A stretch of 25,690 bases of DNA from Hohaiivirga sp031546825 (GTDB lineage: Bacteria; Pseudomonadota; Alphaproteobacteria; Rhizobiales; Beijerinckiaceae), in assembly GCA_031546825.1 (NCBI GenBank), contig JAVBJU010000029.1, forward strand, positions 1 to 25,690, in the 5' to 3' direction. The position numbers and the translations under genes are program-made. Each line of letters begins with the position of its first letter. The first letter of the stretch is position 1. A model generated the notes under the pieces. That model made no database searches. It saw only the letters and a list, made by a program, of their open reading frames with translations, and was not told the origin of the DNA. Below are positions 7,347 through 14,523 of this stretch, piece after piece.

Positions 7347-8753
7347 TTACGCCTTGCCAATCCGGGCACGGGAACGAACCAGCGCCTCGACGGCGGAAAG
7401 ATCATTGGCGATGCGGGTCACCTGTTCCTTGCGCTCCATGAGATCGGCAAGGTGCGCGGGCAGGTGCGGATGCTGACCGGTGGCGCTCTTTACCGCATCG
7501 GGGAACTTGGCCGGATGGGCGGTTGAAAGCGCCACCACCGGAATTTCGGGCTGCGCGCGCAGAAGCTCACGTGCCGCGCGCACACCAACTGCGCTGTGTG
7601 GGTCAAGCACGTAGCCAGTGGTTTGCCACACCGTTTTCATTTCATCGGCGACCGCTGCTTCATCAACCGCATGGGCCGAGAAATCAGCGCGAATTTTTTG
7701 GAGCGCCGCCTGTTCAATTGTGAATGTGCCTGCCTGAGTGAGCTGGTCCATGGCAGCGCGCACCGCTTCGGGCTTGCGTCCATACGCATCGAACAGCAGG
7801 CGCTCAAAATTGGAGGAGATCTGGATATCCATGGAAGGTGAGGCGGTTGGCACCACTTCACGCAATTCGTAATGGCCGGTTTGCAGGGTGCGCGCCAAAA
7901 TGTCGTTGGCGTTGGTGCCAATCATCAGCCGCTCAATGGGCAGGCCCATCTGCTTGGCAGTCCAGCCAGCGAAAATGTCGCCGAAATTGCCCGTTGGCAC
8001 CGAGAACGAAACCTTGCGTTCTGGAGCGCCGAGCGCCACCGCGGCGGTGAAATAATAGACCGCCTGAGCAGCAATGCGCGCCCAGTTGATGGAGTTGACG
8101 CCGGAAAGATTCACCGCATCACGGAAGGCAGTATGATTGAACATCGCCTTCACAAGCGCCTGGCAATCATCGAATGTGCCGTCCACGGCGATGGCATGGA
8201 CATTGGGGCTGTCGACGGTGGTCATCTGGCGGCGCTGCACGTCGGAGACGCGGCCGTGGGGGAACAGGATGAAAACATCAACCTGATCAAGCCCCTTGAA
8301 CGCCTCCACCGCCGCGCTGCCGGTATCGCCCGAGGTGGCGCCAACGATGGTGGCGCGCTGGCCCCGGGCTTTGAGCACATGGTCCATCAACTGGCCGAGC
8401 AACTGCATGGCGACGTCCTTGAACGCCAGTGTTGGGCCATGGAAGAGTTCCAGCAGGAAGAGATTGTCGTCGAGTTGCACCAGCGGGCAGATCGCCTTGT
8501 GGCGGAACGAAGAATAAGCCGCTTCAATCATGCGGGAAAGGTCGGCCTGGGGGATATCGCCAGCGATCAGCGTGCCCAGCACCGTTTTGGCGGCATCGGC
8601 ATAGCGCTTGCCGGAAAGGGCGCGGATGGCGTCCGTGGACAGCTGCGGCCAGCTTTGCGGCACGTAAAGACCGCTATCCTTGGCAAGGCCCGTGAGCAGG
8701 GCGTCGGAAAAGCCGATGGGCGCAGCCGCGCCGCGGGTGGAGATATGGAGCAT
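7347..8753 (-). CDS. thrC: Threonine synthase
   Basis: This PLP enzyme converts O-phosphohomoserine to threonine and phosphate. The 468-residue length and the N-terminal LHISTRGAAAPIGFSDALL fit the longer class shared by proteobacteria and yeast. PLP attaches to K112 in FHGPTLAFKDVAMQ, and GATSGDTGSAA is the phosphate-binding loop. SVPTGNFGDIFAG and VVALSTAHPAKFPDAV also match. The ATG at 8753 has GAAGAGG 6 nt upstream; a 66-residue in-frame extension is basic and unlike the family. The M16 peptidase gene follows after 1 nt. A 240-nt leader with two hairpins separates it from SURF1. Confidence 0.96.
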   Translation of the reverse strand: MLHISTRGAAAPIGFSDALLTGLAKDSGLYVPQSWPQLSTDAIRALSGKRYADAAKTVLGTLIAGDIPQADLSRMIEAAYSSFRHKAICPLVQLDDNLFLLELFHGPTLAFKDVAMQLLGQLMDHVLKARGQRATIVGATSGDTGSAAVEAFKGLDQVDVFILFPHGRVSDVQRRQMTTVDSPNVHAIAVDGTFDDCQALVKAMFNHTAFRDAVNLSGVNSINWARIAAQAVYYFTAAVALGAPERKVSFSVPTGNFGDIFAGWTAKQMGLPIERLMIGTNANDILARTLQTGHYELREVVPTASPSMDIQISSNFERLLFDAYGRKPEAVRAAMDQLTQAGTFTIEQAALQKIRADFSAHAVDEAAVADEMKTVWQTTGYVLDPHSAVGVRAARELLRAQPEIPVVALSTAHPAKFPDAVKSATGQHPHLPAHLADLMERKEQVTRIANDLSAVEALVRSRARIGKA

Positions 8754-8835
8754 GGCAAACCTCTTCAGAGCATTGCTGATAAAGGTCTTGGGCCCAGCCT
8801 GCAAGCGTGGCGTGGGTTTTTTATTCAGTGCGCAA

Positions 8836-8865
8836 AGTGGGTTGTGCTCTGGAAAGCAGCCCACT
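8836..8865 (-). other. Hairpin in thrC leader
   Basis: AGTGGG pairs with CCCACT, and an inner TGCT with AGCA, to form a two-part stem about 80 nt upstream of thrC. There is no U-run immediately downstream on the minus strand, so this is not a plain terminator. A leader-control role is speculative. Confidence 0.3.
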
Positions 8866-8877
8866 GAGCGAGTCTTG

Positions 8878-8906
8878 AAAAAAATGGGAAAAAAGCGCGT
8901 TTTCCC
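8878..8906 (-). terminator. Rho-independent terminator after SURF1
   Basis: Read on the minus strand, GGGAAAA and TTTTCCC form a 7-bp stem around a 7-nt loop, followed by A and seven Ts. It lies about 90 nt past the SURF1 stop and before thrC, so it separates the oxidase-assembly transcript from thrC. Confidence 0.7.
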
Positions 8907-8995
8907 GGTACGCTGCTTGGCTCCGGCTGCTGCTTTGGGTTTGCTGAGCAAATCAAGAGCAAGTAGCCTTCCTCAAAGGTAGGGGAGATGAGGTA

Positions 8996-9721
8996 TTATA
9001 GATTGGTTAGGCGCTTGGTCCGGCCCTTTACGGTTGCGTAGCCAGCCACGCCAACCAGCACCAAAGCCAGCCCGAACCAGGTCAGCGCGTATTGCAGATG
9101 ATCGTTTTTCAGTGTGATTGTGCGCGTTGTTCCGCCCTTTGGCCAAGGTGTTGCGGCACCGGCGGAAGCCGCATCGGCTTCGATATAGTATGACGGAGCG
9201 TCTTTCACGCCGAGGGACTGTGCCATCATAGTGCTGTCCCGAGTGAACCACTGAGCTTTCGCTGGAATGTTCTCTGGCACGAACCAACTGTGCTGCTCCG
9301 GCGCGCGCAGGATGCCCTCGATGCGGGCTTCGCCATGGACGCGGGCAACGTTTGTTACGTCCTTCGGCACAAAGCCGCGATTGACCATAACCACACCACC
9401 GTCGCTCAGTTGGAACGGCGTGAACAGGTAAGCACCCTGCAAGGTCTGGCGAGGGCCATCTTCCATCAAACCGTAAACGCTTATCTCCATTTCGTTGAGA
9501 TATTTCCCCGTGGCAAAGACGTGGCGGAACTCGTCGCGGTTCGCGCTCCATGTGGCGGGGAGGGCCACCGCAATACTGTGGGAACGGCTGCCAAGATCGG
9601 CGACCAACGCCTCTTTCCAGGCCTTGCGGTGCAACTGCCACATGCCAAGTGCAATGAGGATGGCGAAGGCAATAATGACAGTTAGGGCGGTCAGGAAGCG
9701 GTTGGGGGATGAAATCGGCAT
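8996..9721 (-). CDS. SURF1 family cytochrome oxidase assembly protein
   Basis: SURF1 helps heme a insertion into subunit I of aa3 oxidase at the inner membrane. The 241-residue protein has the expected two membrane helices, at about residues 9-30 (LTALTVIIAFAILIALGMWQ) and 210-231. The periplasmic part between them contains the family segments GAYLFTPFQLSDGGVVMVNRG (near 95-115) and the WFTRDS region. The C-terminal NDHLQYALTWFGLALVLVG is diagnostic. In most alphaproteobacteria it directly follows DUF983; here a 2.8-kb + strand block intervenes. The SD is weak. It must use its own promoter or a long read-through. Confidence 0.92.
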   Translation of the reverse strand: MPISSPNRFLTALTVIIAFAILIALGMWQLHRKAWKEALVADLGSRSHSIAVALPATWSANRDEFRHVFATGKYLNEMEISVYGLMEDGPRQTLQGAYLFTPFQLSDGGVVMVNRGFVPKDVTNVARVHGEARIEGILRAPEQHSWFVPENIPAKAQWFTRDSTMMAQSLGVKDAPSYYIEADAASAGAATPWPKGGTTRTITLKNDHLQYALTWFGLALVLVGVAGYATVKGRTKRLTNL

Positions 9722-9948
9722 CGCCTGGGGTTCGCAAAGGGGGCGTTGTATTGTCGCAATCTGATTTTTCCAGCCACGGCAACGGCACGGGGCAATTAAA
9801 CGCCGTCCTGCTGGGATTGTCCATGCGTCACTTGTTTAAGTGTGCCGGGGAAATGCCGGAGCAGCCAACCCGTCAACACTGCAGTGCGATGAGGTGAAAA
9901 ATGAAAGTCCATTAAAAATCAATATGTTGTCGGAGATTTTCGAAATTG

Positions 9949-9963
9949 TCTCATATATTGAGA
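9949..9963. promoter_or_regulatory. Operator-like palindrome upstream of the DapA-like gene
   Basis: TCTCA-TATAT-TGAGA is an inverted repeat placed 15 nt upstream of a consensus TTGACA -35 box. A second inverted repeat, ATTCAC (9969-9974) with GTGAAT (9994-9999), brackets that -35 box. Together they look like a repressor-binding region, perhaps for a GntR- or IclR-type regulator of sugar-acid genes. No regulator gene is visible in the window. Confidence 0.4.
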
Positions 9964-9977
9964 TGTTCATTCACATA

Positions 9978-10006
9978 TTGACATCGAACGAGGGTGAATT
10001 AAAGTT
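9978..10006 (+). promoter_or_regulatory. Probable sigma70-type promoter of the sugar-acid module
   Basis: A perfect TTGACA at 9978-9983 is followed after 16 nt by TAAAGT (4 of 6 to consensus) in a visibly AT-rich stretch that differs from the flanking GC-rich DNA. It would transcribe the relic frame, the DapA-like gene and the MFS gene. Confidence 0.45.
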
Positions 10007-10123
10007 AATAGCGGTGTCATTCGCTTCTATTCAAACCCCTCGTATTCTCTCGATGTGTTGGGCATCGCCGTGGGGCTTGAGGTGAAGCCGTTGCGTGACA
10101 AGGGTCTTATCTATCCAGGCTGA
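9998..10123 (+). pseudogene. C-terminal relic of an unidentified gene
   Basis: A 41-codon frame without a usable start codon runs to a TGA 11 nt before the next gene. It ends with VLGIAVGLEVKPLRDKGLIY followed by PG. The composition is that of a real protein tail and the frame closes just before the next gene's SD, as in an operon. I read it as the last part of a deleted upstream gene. I do not recognise the family. The promoter-like TTGACA lies just before it. It could be chance, but the lack of stops combined with normal codon use argues otherwise. Confidence 0.4.
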
Positions 10124-10134
10124 AAGGAAAATCC

Positions 10135-11061
10135 ATGTCTTCTCCTTCCGGAATTATTCCTATTTCATACGCCTTTTTTGACAAGGACGGCAAGCTATGC
10201 CGCGAATCCATGCGCCGGCAGACCCAGGCGATGGTGGCGGCCCATGCTCCTGCCGTGGCCATTCTTGGCCTCGCGACCGAGGTCAATAAGCTGTCGGTTG
10301 ATGAGCGAAAAAACGTCATGGACTGGACCGCTGAAGATATCGGCGGAAAAGTGCCCATGATCGTGACGGTCAACGGCCAGACCATCGCTGAGCAGGCAGA
10401 ACTCGCGGCCTATGCTCAAAAGGCGGGTGCCGCCCATCTCATCTTTCAGCCGCCGTCCAAGGCGATGGCGGAAGACGCAGTTGCTGCTGGCGAAGCCGTA
10501 TCTACCGAGGCCTATTGCGAAGAGTTTTTCTGCAGGGTTTTGGAAAAGACCACCTTGCCAAGCGGCATTCAGAACGCCCCAGAATATATGGGTGTCGGCC
10601 TTTCACCCGCCGCCATTACTCGCCTTGCCAAACGCGCTTCCACATTCCGTTTTCTGAAGGGTGAGGGGCCATGCATTTTAATTGAACAGGTTATCGCAGC
10701 GCTCGGCGGTGATTTCCCCGTTCTTAATGGCAGGGGTGGGCAGGAACTGACCGATAACCTGCGCGCGGGATGCCGTGGCATGATTGTAGCGCCCGATGTC
10801 AGCGATTGGCAACAGAAGGTCTACGCCGCCATGAAGGCCGGAAATGAACAAGAAGCGGAAGAGCTTTACCGCAAAATCCTGCCGGTCATTGTTTTCGTGA
10901 TGCAGTCGCTCGACAGCCTTCTGGTTTATGGCAAGCGCATTGCGGCCTGGCGCCTCGGCTTCGAGGTGCAGCACGATCGGGCACCTGCGCTGCAAACCAC
11001 TGAATTTGGCTTAAAAACCGCGCGGCGCTTTGCGGATTATCTCGGACCATACGGTTCGTGA
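10135..11061 (+). CDS. DapA/DHDPS-family class I aldolase or dehydratase
   Basis: This 308-residue protein belongs to the dihydrodipicolinate synthase/N-acetylneuraminate lyase family of TIM-barrel Schiff-base enzymes. The Schiff-base Lys is K175 in FRFLKGEGP, and the N-terminal GIIPISYAFFDKDG and LGLATEVNKLS segments match. Where DapA has the catalytic Tyr of YNxP, this protein has Q146 in GIQNAPEYMGVGLSP. It is therefore unlikely to be the lysine-pathway DapA; a sugar-acid dehydratase or aldolase acting on a 2-keto-3-deoxy acid is more likely. That fits the next gene, a transporter of the sugar-acid type. AAAGGAAA precedes the ATG by about 7 nt. The pair forms an operon. Confidence 0.85.
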   Translation: MSSPSGIIPISYAFFDKDGKLCRESMRRQTQAMVAAHAPAVAILGLATEVNKLSVDERKNVMDWTAEDIGGKVPMIVTVNGQTIAEQAELAAYAQKAGAAHLIFQPPSKAMAEDAVAAGEAVSTEAYCEEFFCRVLEKTTLPSGIQNAPEYMGVGLSPAAITRLAKRASTFRFLKGEGPCILIEQVIAALGGDFPVLNGRGGQELTDNLRAGCRGMIVAPDVSDWQQKVYAAMKAGNEQEAEELYRKILPVIVFVMQSLDSLLVYGKRIAAWRLGFEVQHDRAPALQTTEFGLKTARRFADYLGPYGS

Positions 11062-11155
11062 ATCTTAATCGCGCCATCCTGCTTGGATGCCGCGAAATTG
11101 ATGCTGAGGAAAACTGTAAATGTCAGTTTTTTCCTCGCCTAAGGAGGGGCTAATA

Positions 11156-12427
11156 ATGAAATATGTAAAATCAGAGAGACTTAAAAAAATTCAGGTCACG
11201 GCGCTCGTATTGCTGACGATCGCCGGTGTTATCAATTATCTCGACCGCAGCACGCTTTCGATTGCAAACACACAGATCGCGACCGAGCTTGGTCTCGATA
11301 AGGTTCAGATGGGCTACCTGCTGTCGGCCTTCTCCCTAACCTATGCTTTTGCGCAGTTGCCGGTTGGTGCGCTGCTCGACCGGCTCGGGGCACGCTTCAT
11401 GCTTGGCGCGGGTTTGTTCTTCTGGTCTCTGGCGCAGTTCGCCGGTGGTCTGGTGCACAGCTTCACGCCGTTTGTTGTGTCGCGCTTCGTGCTTGGCGTT
11501 GGCGAAGCGCCGCAATTCCCGGCTGGTGCGAAGTCTTTTGCTGAATGGTACAATGTGGGCGAGCGCGGCAAGCCCATGGGGATATTTAACTCCTCCTCGT
11601 CCATCGGCCCGGCGCTTGCGCCCCCGTTGCTGACGGCCCTGATGCTGACCTACGGCTGGCGCTGGATGTTCATGATCATGGGTGCCGCTGGTATCTTCGT
11701 TGCCATCGGTTGGTACGCAATGTACCGCAACCGCGATGAAGTTGCTCTGACCAAGGAAGAAGAAGACTTCCTCAATGACGGTCAGCCCCAGGCTGAGAAG
11801 AAGCACGCTACCTTCGCGGATTATCTCAATCTGTTCACCTACTCCTCGACCTGGGGCATTTTGCTCGGCTTCATGGGTGTGGTTTATATGGTGTTCCTGT
11901 ACCTGACCTGGCTGCCTGCTTTCCTCGCTCAGGAATATGGCATCACCCTGGTCAAAACCGGCTGGCTTGCAGCCATTCCCTATATCTTCGCCATCGGCGG
12001 CACGATTTCGGCAGGCTTTATTGCTGACGGTCTGCTCAAGAAGGGCTATCCGCTGATTTCAAGCCGTAAGTCGCTGGTGGCTTTCGGCCTGATCGGTGCG
12101 GGTCTCTTCACGATTCCGGCTGCTTATGCTTCGACGGCTGAGATGGCTGTGGCCTATATCAGCTTGGCCCAGTTCTTCCTGACGTTCGCATCTGGCTCGT
12201 CCTGGATCTTGGTTACGTCGATTATTCCGTCGCGCCAGACCTCATCACTCGGTGGCATCCAGAACTTCGGCGGTTACCTTGCGGGAACGGCTGCGCCGAT
12301 CATCACCGGCTATATCGCTCAGAACACGGGTTCGTTCAGAATGGCTCTGATCACCAGTGCGGTCATTGCGCTGGTTGCGGCGCTTGCCCACTTCACATTG
12401 GTGAACAAGCCCATTGGTACGAAATAA
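11156..12427 (+). CDS. MFS transporter, anion:cation symporter (sugar-acid) type
   Basis: This 423-residue, 12-helix permease is of the ACS branch that includes hexuronate, galactonate and glucarate/galactarate carriers. The first helix carries GVINYLDRSTLSIAN, a family signature, and the helix 2-3 loop has the MFS motif GALLDRLGARFM. VLGVGEAPQFPAGAKSFAEWY is a strong ACS marker. The central loop, around NRDEVALTKEEEDFLND, is hydrophilic. ATG 11156 has AAGGAGG 8 nt upstream, better than the longer frame from 11120. It follows the DapA-like gene, so the module probably imports and breaks down a sugar acid. A strong terminator follows. Confidence 0.92.
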   Translation: MKYVKSERLKKIQVTALVLLTIAGVINYLDRSTLSIANTQIATELGLDKVQMGYLLSAFSLTYAFAQLPVGALLDRLGARFMLGAGLFFWSLAQFAGGLVHSFTPFVVSRFVLGVGEAPQFPAGAKSFAEWYNVGERGKPMGIFNSSSSIGPALAPPLLTALMLTYGWRWMFMIMGAAGIFVAIGWYAMYRNRDEVALTKEEEDFLNDGQPQAEKKHATFADYLNLFTYSSTWGILLGFMGVVYMVFLYLTWLPAFLAQEYGITLVKTGWLAAIPYIFAIGGTISAGFIADGLLKKGYPLISSRKSLVAFGLIGAGLFTIPAAYASTAEMAVAYISLAQFFLTFASGSSWILVTSIIPSRQTSSLGGIQNFGGYLAGTAAPIITGYIAQNTGSFRMALITSAVIALVAALAHFTLVNKPIGTK

Positions 12428-12451
12428 TCGTTCATTGATTGTTGCATGACG

Positions 12452-12489
12452 CCGGCGGCGCATCTCATCTGTTGCGCCGCCGGTTTTTT
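12452..12489 (+). terminator. Rho-independent terminator after MFS gene
   Basis: An 11-bp perfect GC-rich stem (CCGGCGGCGCA / TGCGCCGCCGG) with a 10-nt loop is followed by six Ts. It lies 24 nt past the MFS stop and 16 nt before the end of the convergent DUF983 gene. Confidence 0.92.
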
Positions 12490-12505
12490 ATTGGGTAAAA
12501 CGATC

Positions 12506-12874
12506 TCACCTAAACCGTTCTTCCTGCGCCCTGTGGTGGTGTTGCAAGGCGATCAACATGGCTTTGGCCGGGCGGATCAAGCTGAGACAGAGGATGATGG
12601 TCAGCGGGAACCACAGGCTCAGATGCAGCCAGATTGGTGGCTCGTAGGTGAACTCGGTCCACAGCGCCAAGCCCACCACGATCACGCCAACAATCGACAT
12701 CACGAAATAGGCGGGGCCATCGGCGGCATCGGTTGCGCTGTAGTCGAGGCCGCATACGTTGCAACATGGTGCCAACTTGAGGAACCCGGCAAACAGCCGT
12801 CCCTCTCCGCAGCGCGGGCAACGGCACGTCAACCCGGCGGTGAGTATCGAAGGCTTCCCTGGTTTTTCGGTCAT
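12506..12874 (-). CDS. DUF983 family membrane protein
   Basis: This small membrane protein of unknown function is almost always found in alphaproteobacterial oxidase operons. The 122-residue protein has two CxxC pairs, CRCPRCGEGRLF and CCNVCGLDY, resembling a zinc ribbon, followed by DAADGPAYFVM and two transmembrane helices (about residues 55-77 and 81-103). The start ATG lies 4 nt after the coxC stop; upstream in-frame ATGs would overlap coxC and are not needed. Metal binding by the cysteines is an inference from pattern. Confidence 0.88.
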   Translation of the reverse strand: MTEKPGKPSILTAGLTCRCPRCGEGRLFAGFLKLAPCCNVCGLDYSATDAADGPAYFVMSIVGVIVVGLALWTEFTYEPPIWLHLSLWFPLTIILCLSLIRPAKAMLIALQHHHRAQEERFR

Positions 12875-12878
12875 GGCT

Positions 12879-13739
12879 TCAAACGCCCCTGCCATAGCCC
12901 CAGACATAGATGGCAGCGAACAGGAATAGCCATACCACGTCGACAAAGTGCCAATACCAGGCGGCGAACTCGAATCCGAGATGCTGCTTTGCCGTGAAAT
13001 GGCCGCGATAGCTGCGCATCAGGCACACAATCAGGAAAATCGTGCCGATGATGACGTGAGCGCCATGGAAGCCTGTCGCCATGAAGAATGTCGCGCCGTA
13101 GATATTGCCGGAAAAGCCGAATTCGGCGTGGGTGTATTCGAGAACCTGAATTGTGGTGAAGAACAAGCCAAGGACAATGGTCAGTGCCATACCGGCCTTG
13201 AAACCCTTGCGATCGTCTTCGAGAAGCGCATGGTGCGCCCACGTTATGGTGGTGCCGGAGGTCAGCAGGATCAAGGTGTTGAGTAGCGGCAAATGCCACG
13301 GATCGAAGGTTTCGATACCCTTTGGCGGCCACGCACCCAAGAGTTCAGCTCGGGCGTACTGCACCGGGTTTGTGGGGAATAGCGCCACGTCGAAATAGGC
13401 CCAGAACCACGCGACGAAGAACATCACCTCGGACGCGATGAACAGGATCATGCCGTAACGGTGGGAAATCTGGACGAGTTTGGTGTGAAAGCCACCGTGC
13501 TCCGCCTCGCGGACGACATCGCGCCACCAGAACAGCATGGTGAACAACACGCCGATCACGCCTGCGCCAAAAATGAACGGGCCTGCTTTCACCCCGAGTA
13601 GCGTGAGCCCCTTCATCAGGAACACTGCGCCTGTGGCGAGCAAGAAGGCGCTGGCCGAGCCCATGAGCGGCCAGGGACTGGCATCAACCAGATGGAAATC
13701 ATGCTGTTTGCCGTGATGGGCTGCGTCAGATTCGGCCAT
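12879..13739 (-). CDS. coxC: Cytochrome c oxidase subunit III
   Basis: Subunit III of aa3 oxidase is a seven-helix inner-membrane protein that stabilises proton uptake by subunit I. The 286-residue protein begins with HDFHLVDASPWPLMGS and has LFWWRDVVREAEHGGFHT and the signature FIASEVMFFVAWFWAYF. Near the C-terminus are GFHGAHVIIGT and AWYWHFVDVVWLFLF. I start at ATG 13739 with GGAG 6 nt upstream; an ATG at 13751 abuts the ctaG stop and is also possible. It lies in the expected place after ctaG. Confidence 0.96.
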   Translation of the reverse strand: MAESDAAHHGKQHDFHLVDASPWPLMGSASAFLLATGAVFLMKGLTLLGVKAGPFIFGAGVIGVLFTMLFWWRDVVREAEHGGFHTKLVQISHRYGMILFIASEVMFFVAWFWAYFDVALFPTNPVQYARAELLGAWPPKGIETFDPWHLPLLNTLILLTSGTTITWAHHALLEDDRKGFKAGMALTIVLGLFFTTIQVLEYTHAEFGFSGNIYGATFFMATGFHGAHVIIGTIFLIVCLMRSYRGHFTAKQHLGFEFAAWYWHFVDVVWLFLFAAIYVWGYGRGV

Positions 13740-13751
13740 CGGAGTCTCCAT

Positions 13752-14345
13752 TCATTTGCGGGTATCGGCGCTTTTCACGGGCGCGACTTCAGGCGCGCCA
13801 TTGCGTGCGGCGAAGAATGTGTAGGACAGGGTGATTGTCGGCAGAGCGGCGATGTCGCGGTCGTTGACGAGGGCAGGGTCGACATAAAATACCACCGCCT
13901 CGTCGCGCTCTTCGCCCGGCTGAAGCACCTGTTCGGTAAAACAGAAGCACTGGAGCTTGACGAAATACGAACCGGCCAGATCGGGCTGGACATTGTAGGT
14001 TGCCATACCGGCTGCGGGTTCCGTGCCGGTGTTGCGCACGTTGTAATAGGCGGTTTTAACCTCACCGAGCTTCAGCTCGATTTCCGGGGTTTCCGCCGAG
14101 AATTTCCAGCTTAGGCCAGGGGCGACATTGGCATCGAACCGCACGGAAATGGTGCGGTCGATAATCGGAACTGTCGATTGTGCCTGTGCGCCGCTGCGCG
14201 GTGTGCCGTCAAATCCGGTGGTTCGGCAAAACAGATCATAGAGCGGCACAGCGGCATAGGCCGCCCCCACCATGAACAGCGCCACGCCCCCGCAAATCCA
14301 TGCGACACACTGGTTGCTGCGATCTGGTGAGGGAGAAAGCGCCAT
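13752..14345 (-). CDS. ctaG: Cytochrome c oxidase assembly protein CtaG (Cox11 type)
   Basis: CtaG delivers copper to the CuB site of subunit I. The 197-residue protein has one N-terminal membrane helix (about residues 14-34, with AAYAAVPLYDLFCRTTGF) and a periplasmic copper-binding domain. The hallmark CFCF motif (C133, C135) sits in VKLQCFCFTEQVLQPGE, followed by VVFYVDPA. The ATG at 14345 has AAGGAA upstream; a 17-residue in-frame extension overlaps the region after coxF and is not needed. It sits between coxF and coxC. Confidence 0.95.
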   Translation of the reverse strand: MALSPSPDRSNQCVAWICGGVALFMVGAAYAAVPLYDLFCRTTGFDGTPRSGAQAQSTVPIIDRTISVRFDANVAPGLSWKFSAETPEIELKLGEVKTAYYNVRNTGTEPAAGMATYNVQPDLAGSYFVKLQCFCFTEQVLQPGEERDEAVVFYVDPALVNDRDIAALPTITLSYTFFAARNGAPEVAPVKSADTRK

Positions 14346-14361
14346 GAGCTGTTCCTTCCGC

Positions 14362-14523
14362 TCACAGACTGCCGGTCTGGAGACCGAATTTAGCAATGCT
14401 CACCACGAAGAACAGCACGGCAAACGCCGCGAGCGTCAAGCCGATGGCATTGGAGCGGCGATGGCGCAGGCGCAATTCTTCAGGGGTGAGCGCGGCGGGC
14501 GTGTTGGTATTGCCGTTGGTCAT
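14362..14523 (-). CDS. CoxF-like small single-helix oxidase protein
   Basis: This 53-residue frame lies between ctaB and ctaG. It has a charged N-terminal part ending LTPEELRLRHRRSNAIGL and one membrane helix (LAAFAVLFFVVSIAKFG). Small proteins with this RRR-N-x-IGL plus helix pattern occupy the same place in other alphaproteobacterial cox operons (CoxF/CtaF). Their role in assembly is not well defined. Its ATG overlaps the ctaB stop as ATGA, which strongly supports it as a real coupled gene. It is easy to miss because the same frame continues upstream through ctaB. Confidence 0.85.
   Translation of the reverse strand: MTNGNTNTPAALTPEELRLRHRRSNAIGLTLAAFAVLFFVVSIAKFGLQTGSL

Noticed and set aside
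7872..8867. 331-codon open frame on the + strand opposite thrC
   Set aside because: thrC is complete with its PLP lysine; this is its shadow.
9709..9897. Short + strand frame upstream of SURF1
   Set aside because: It overlaps the SURF1 start, has no SD and no protein-like composition; 9722-9900 shows no gene I can support.
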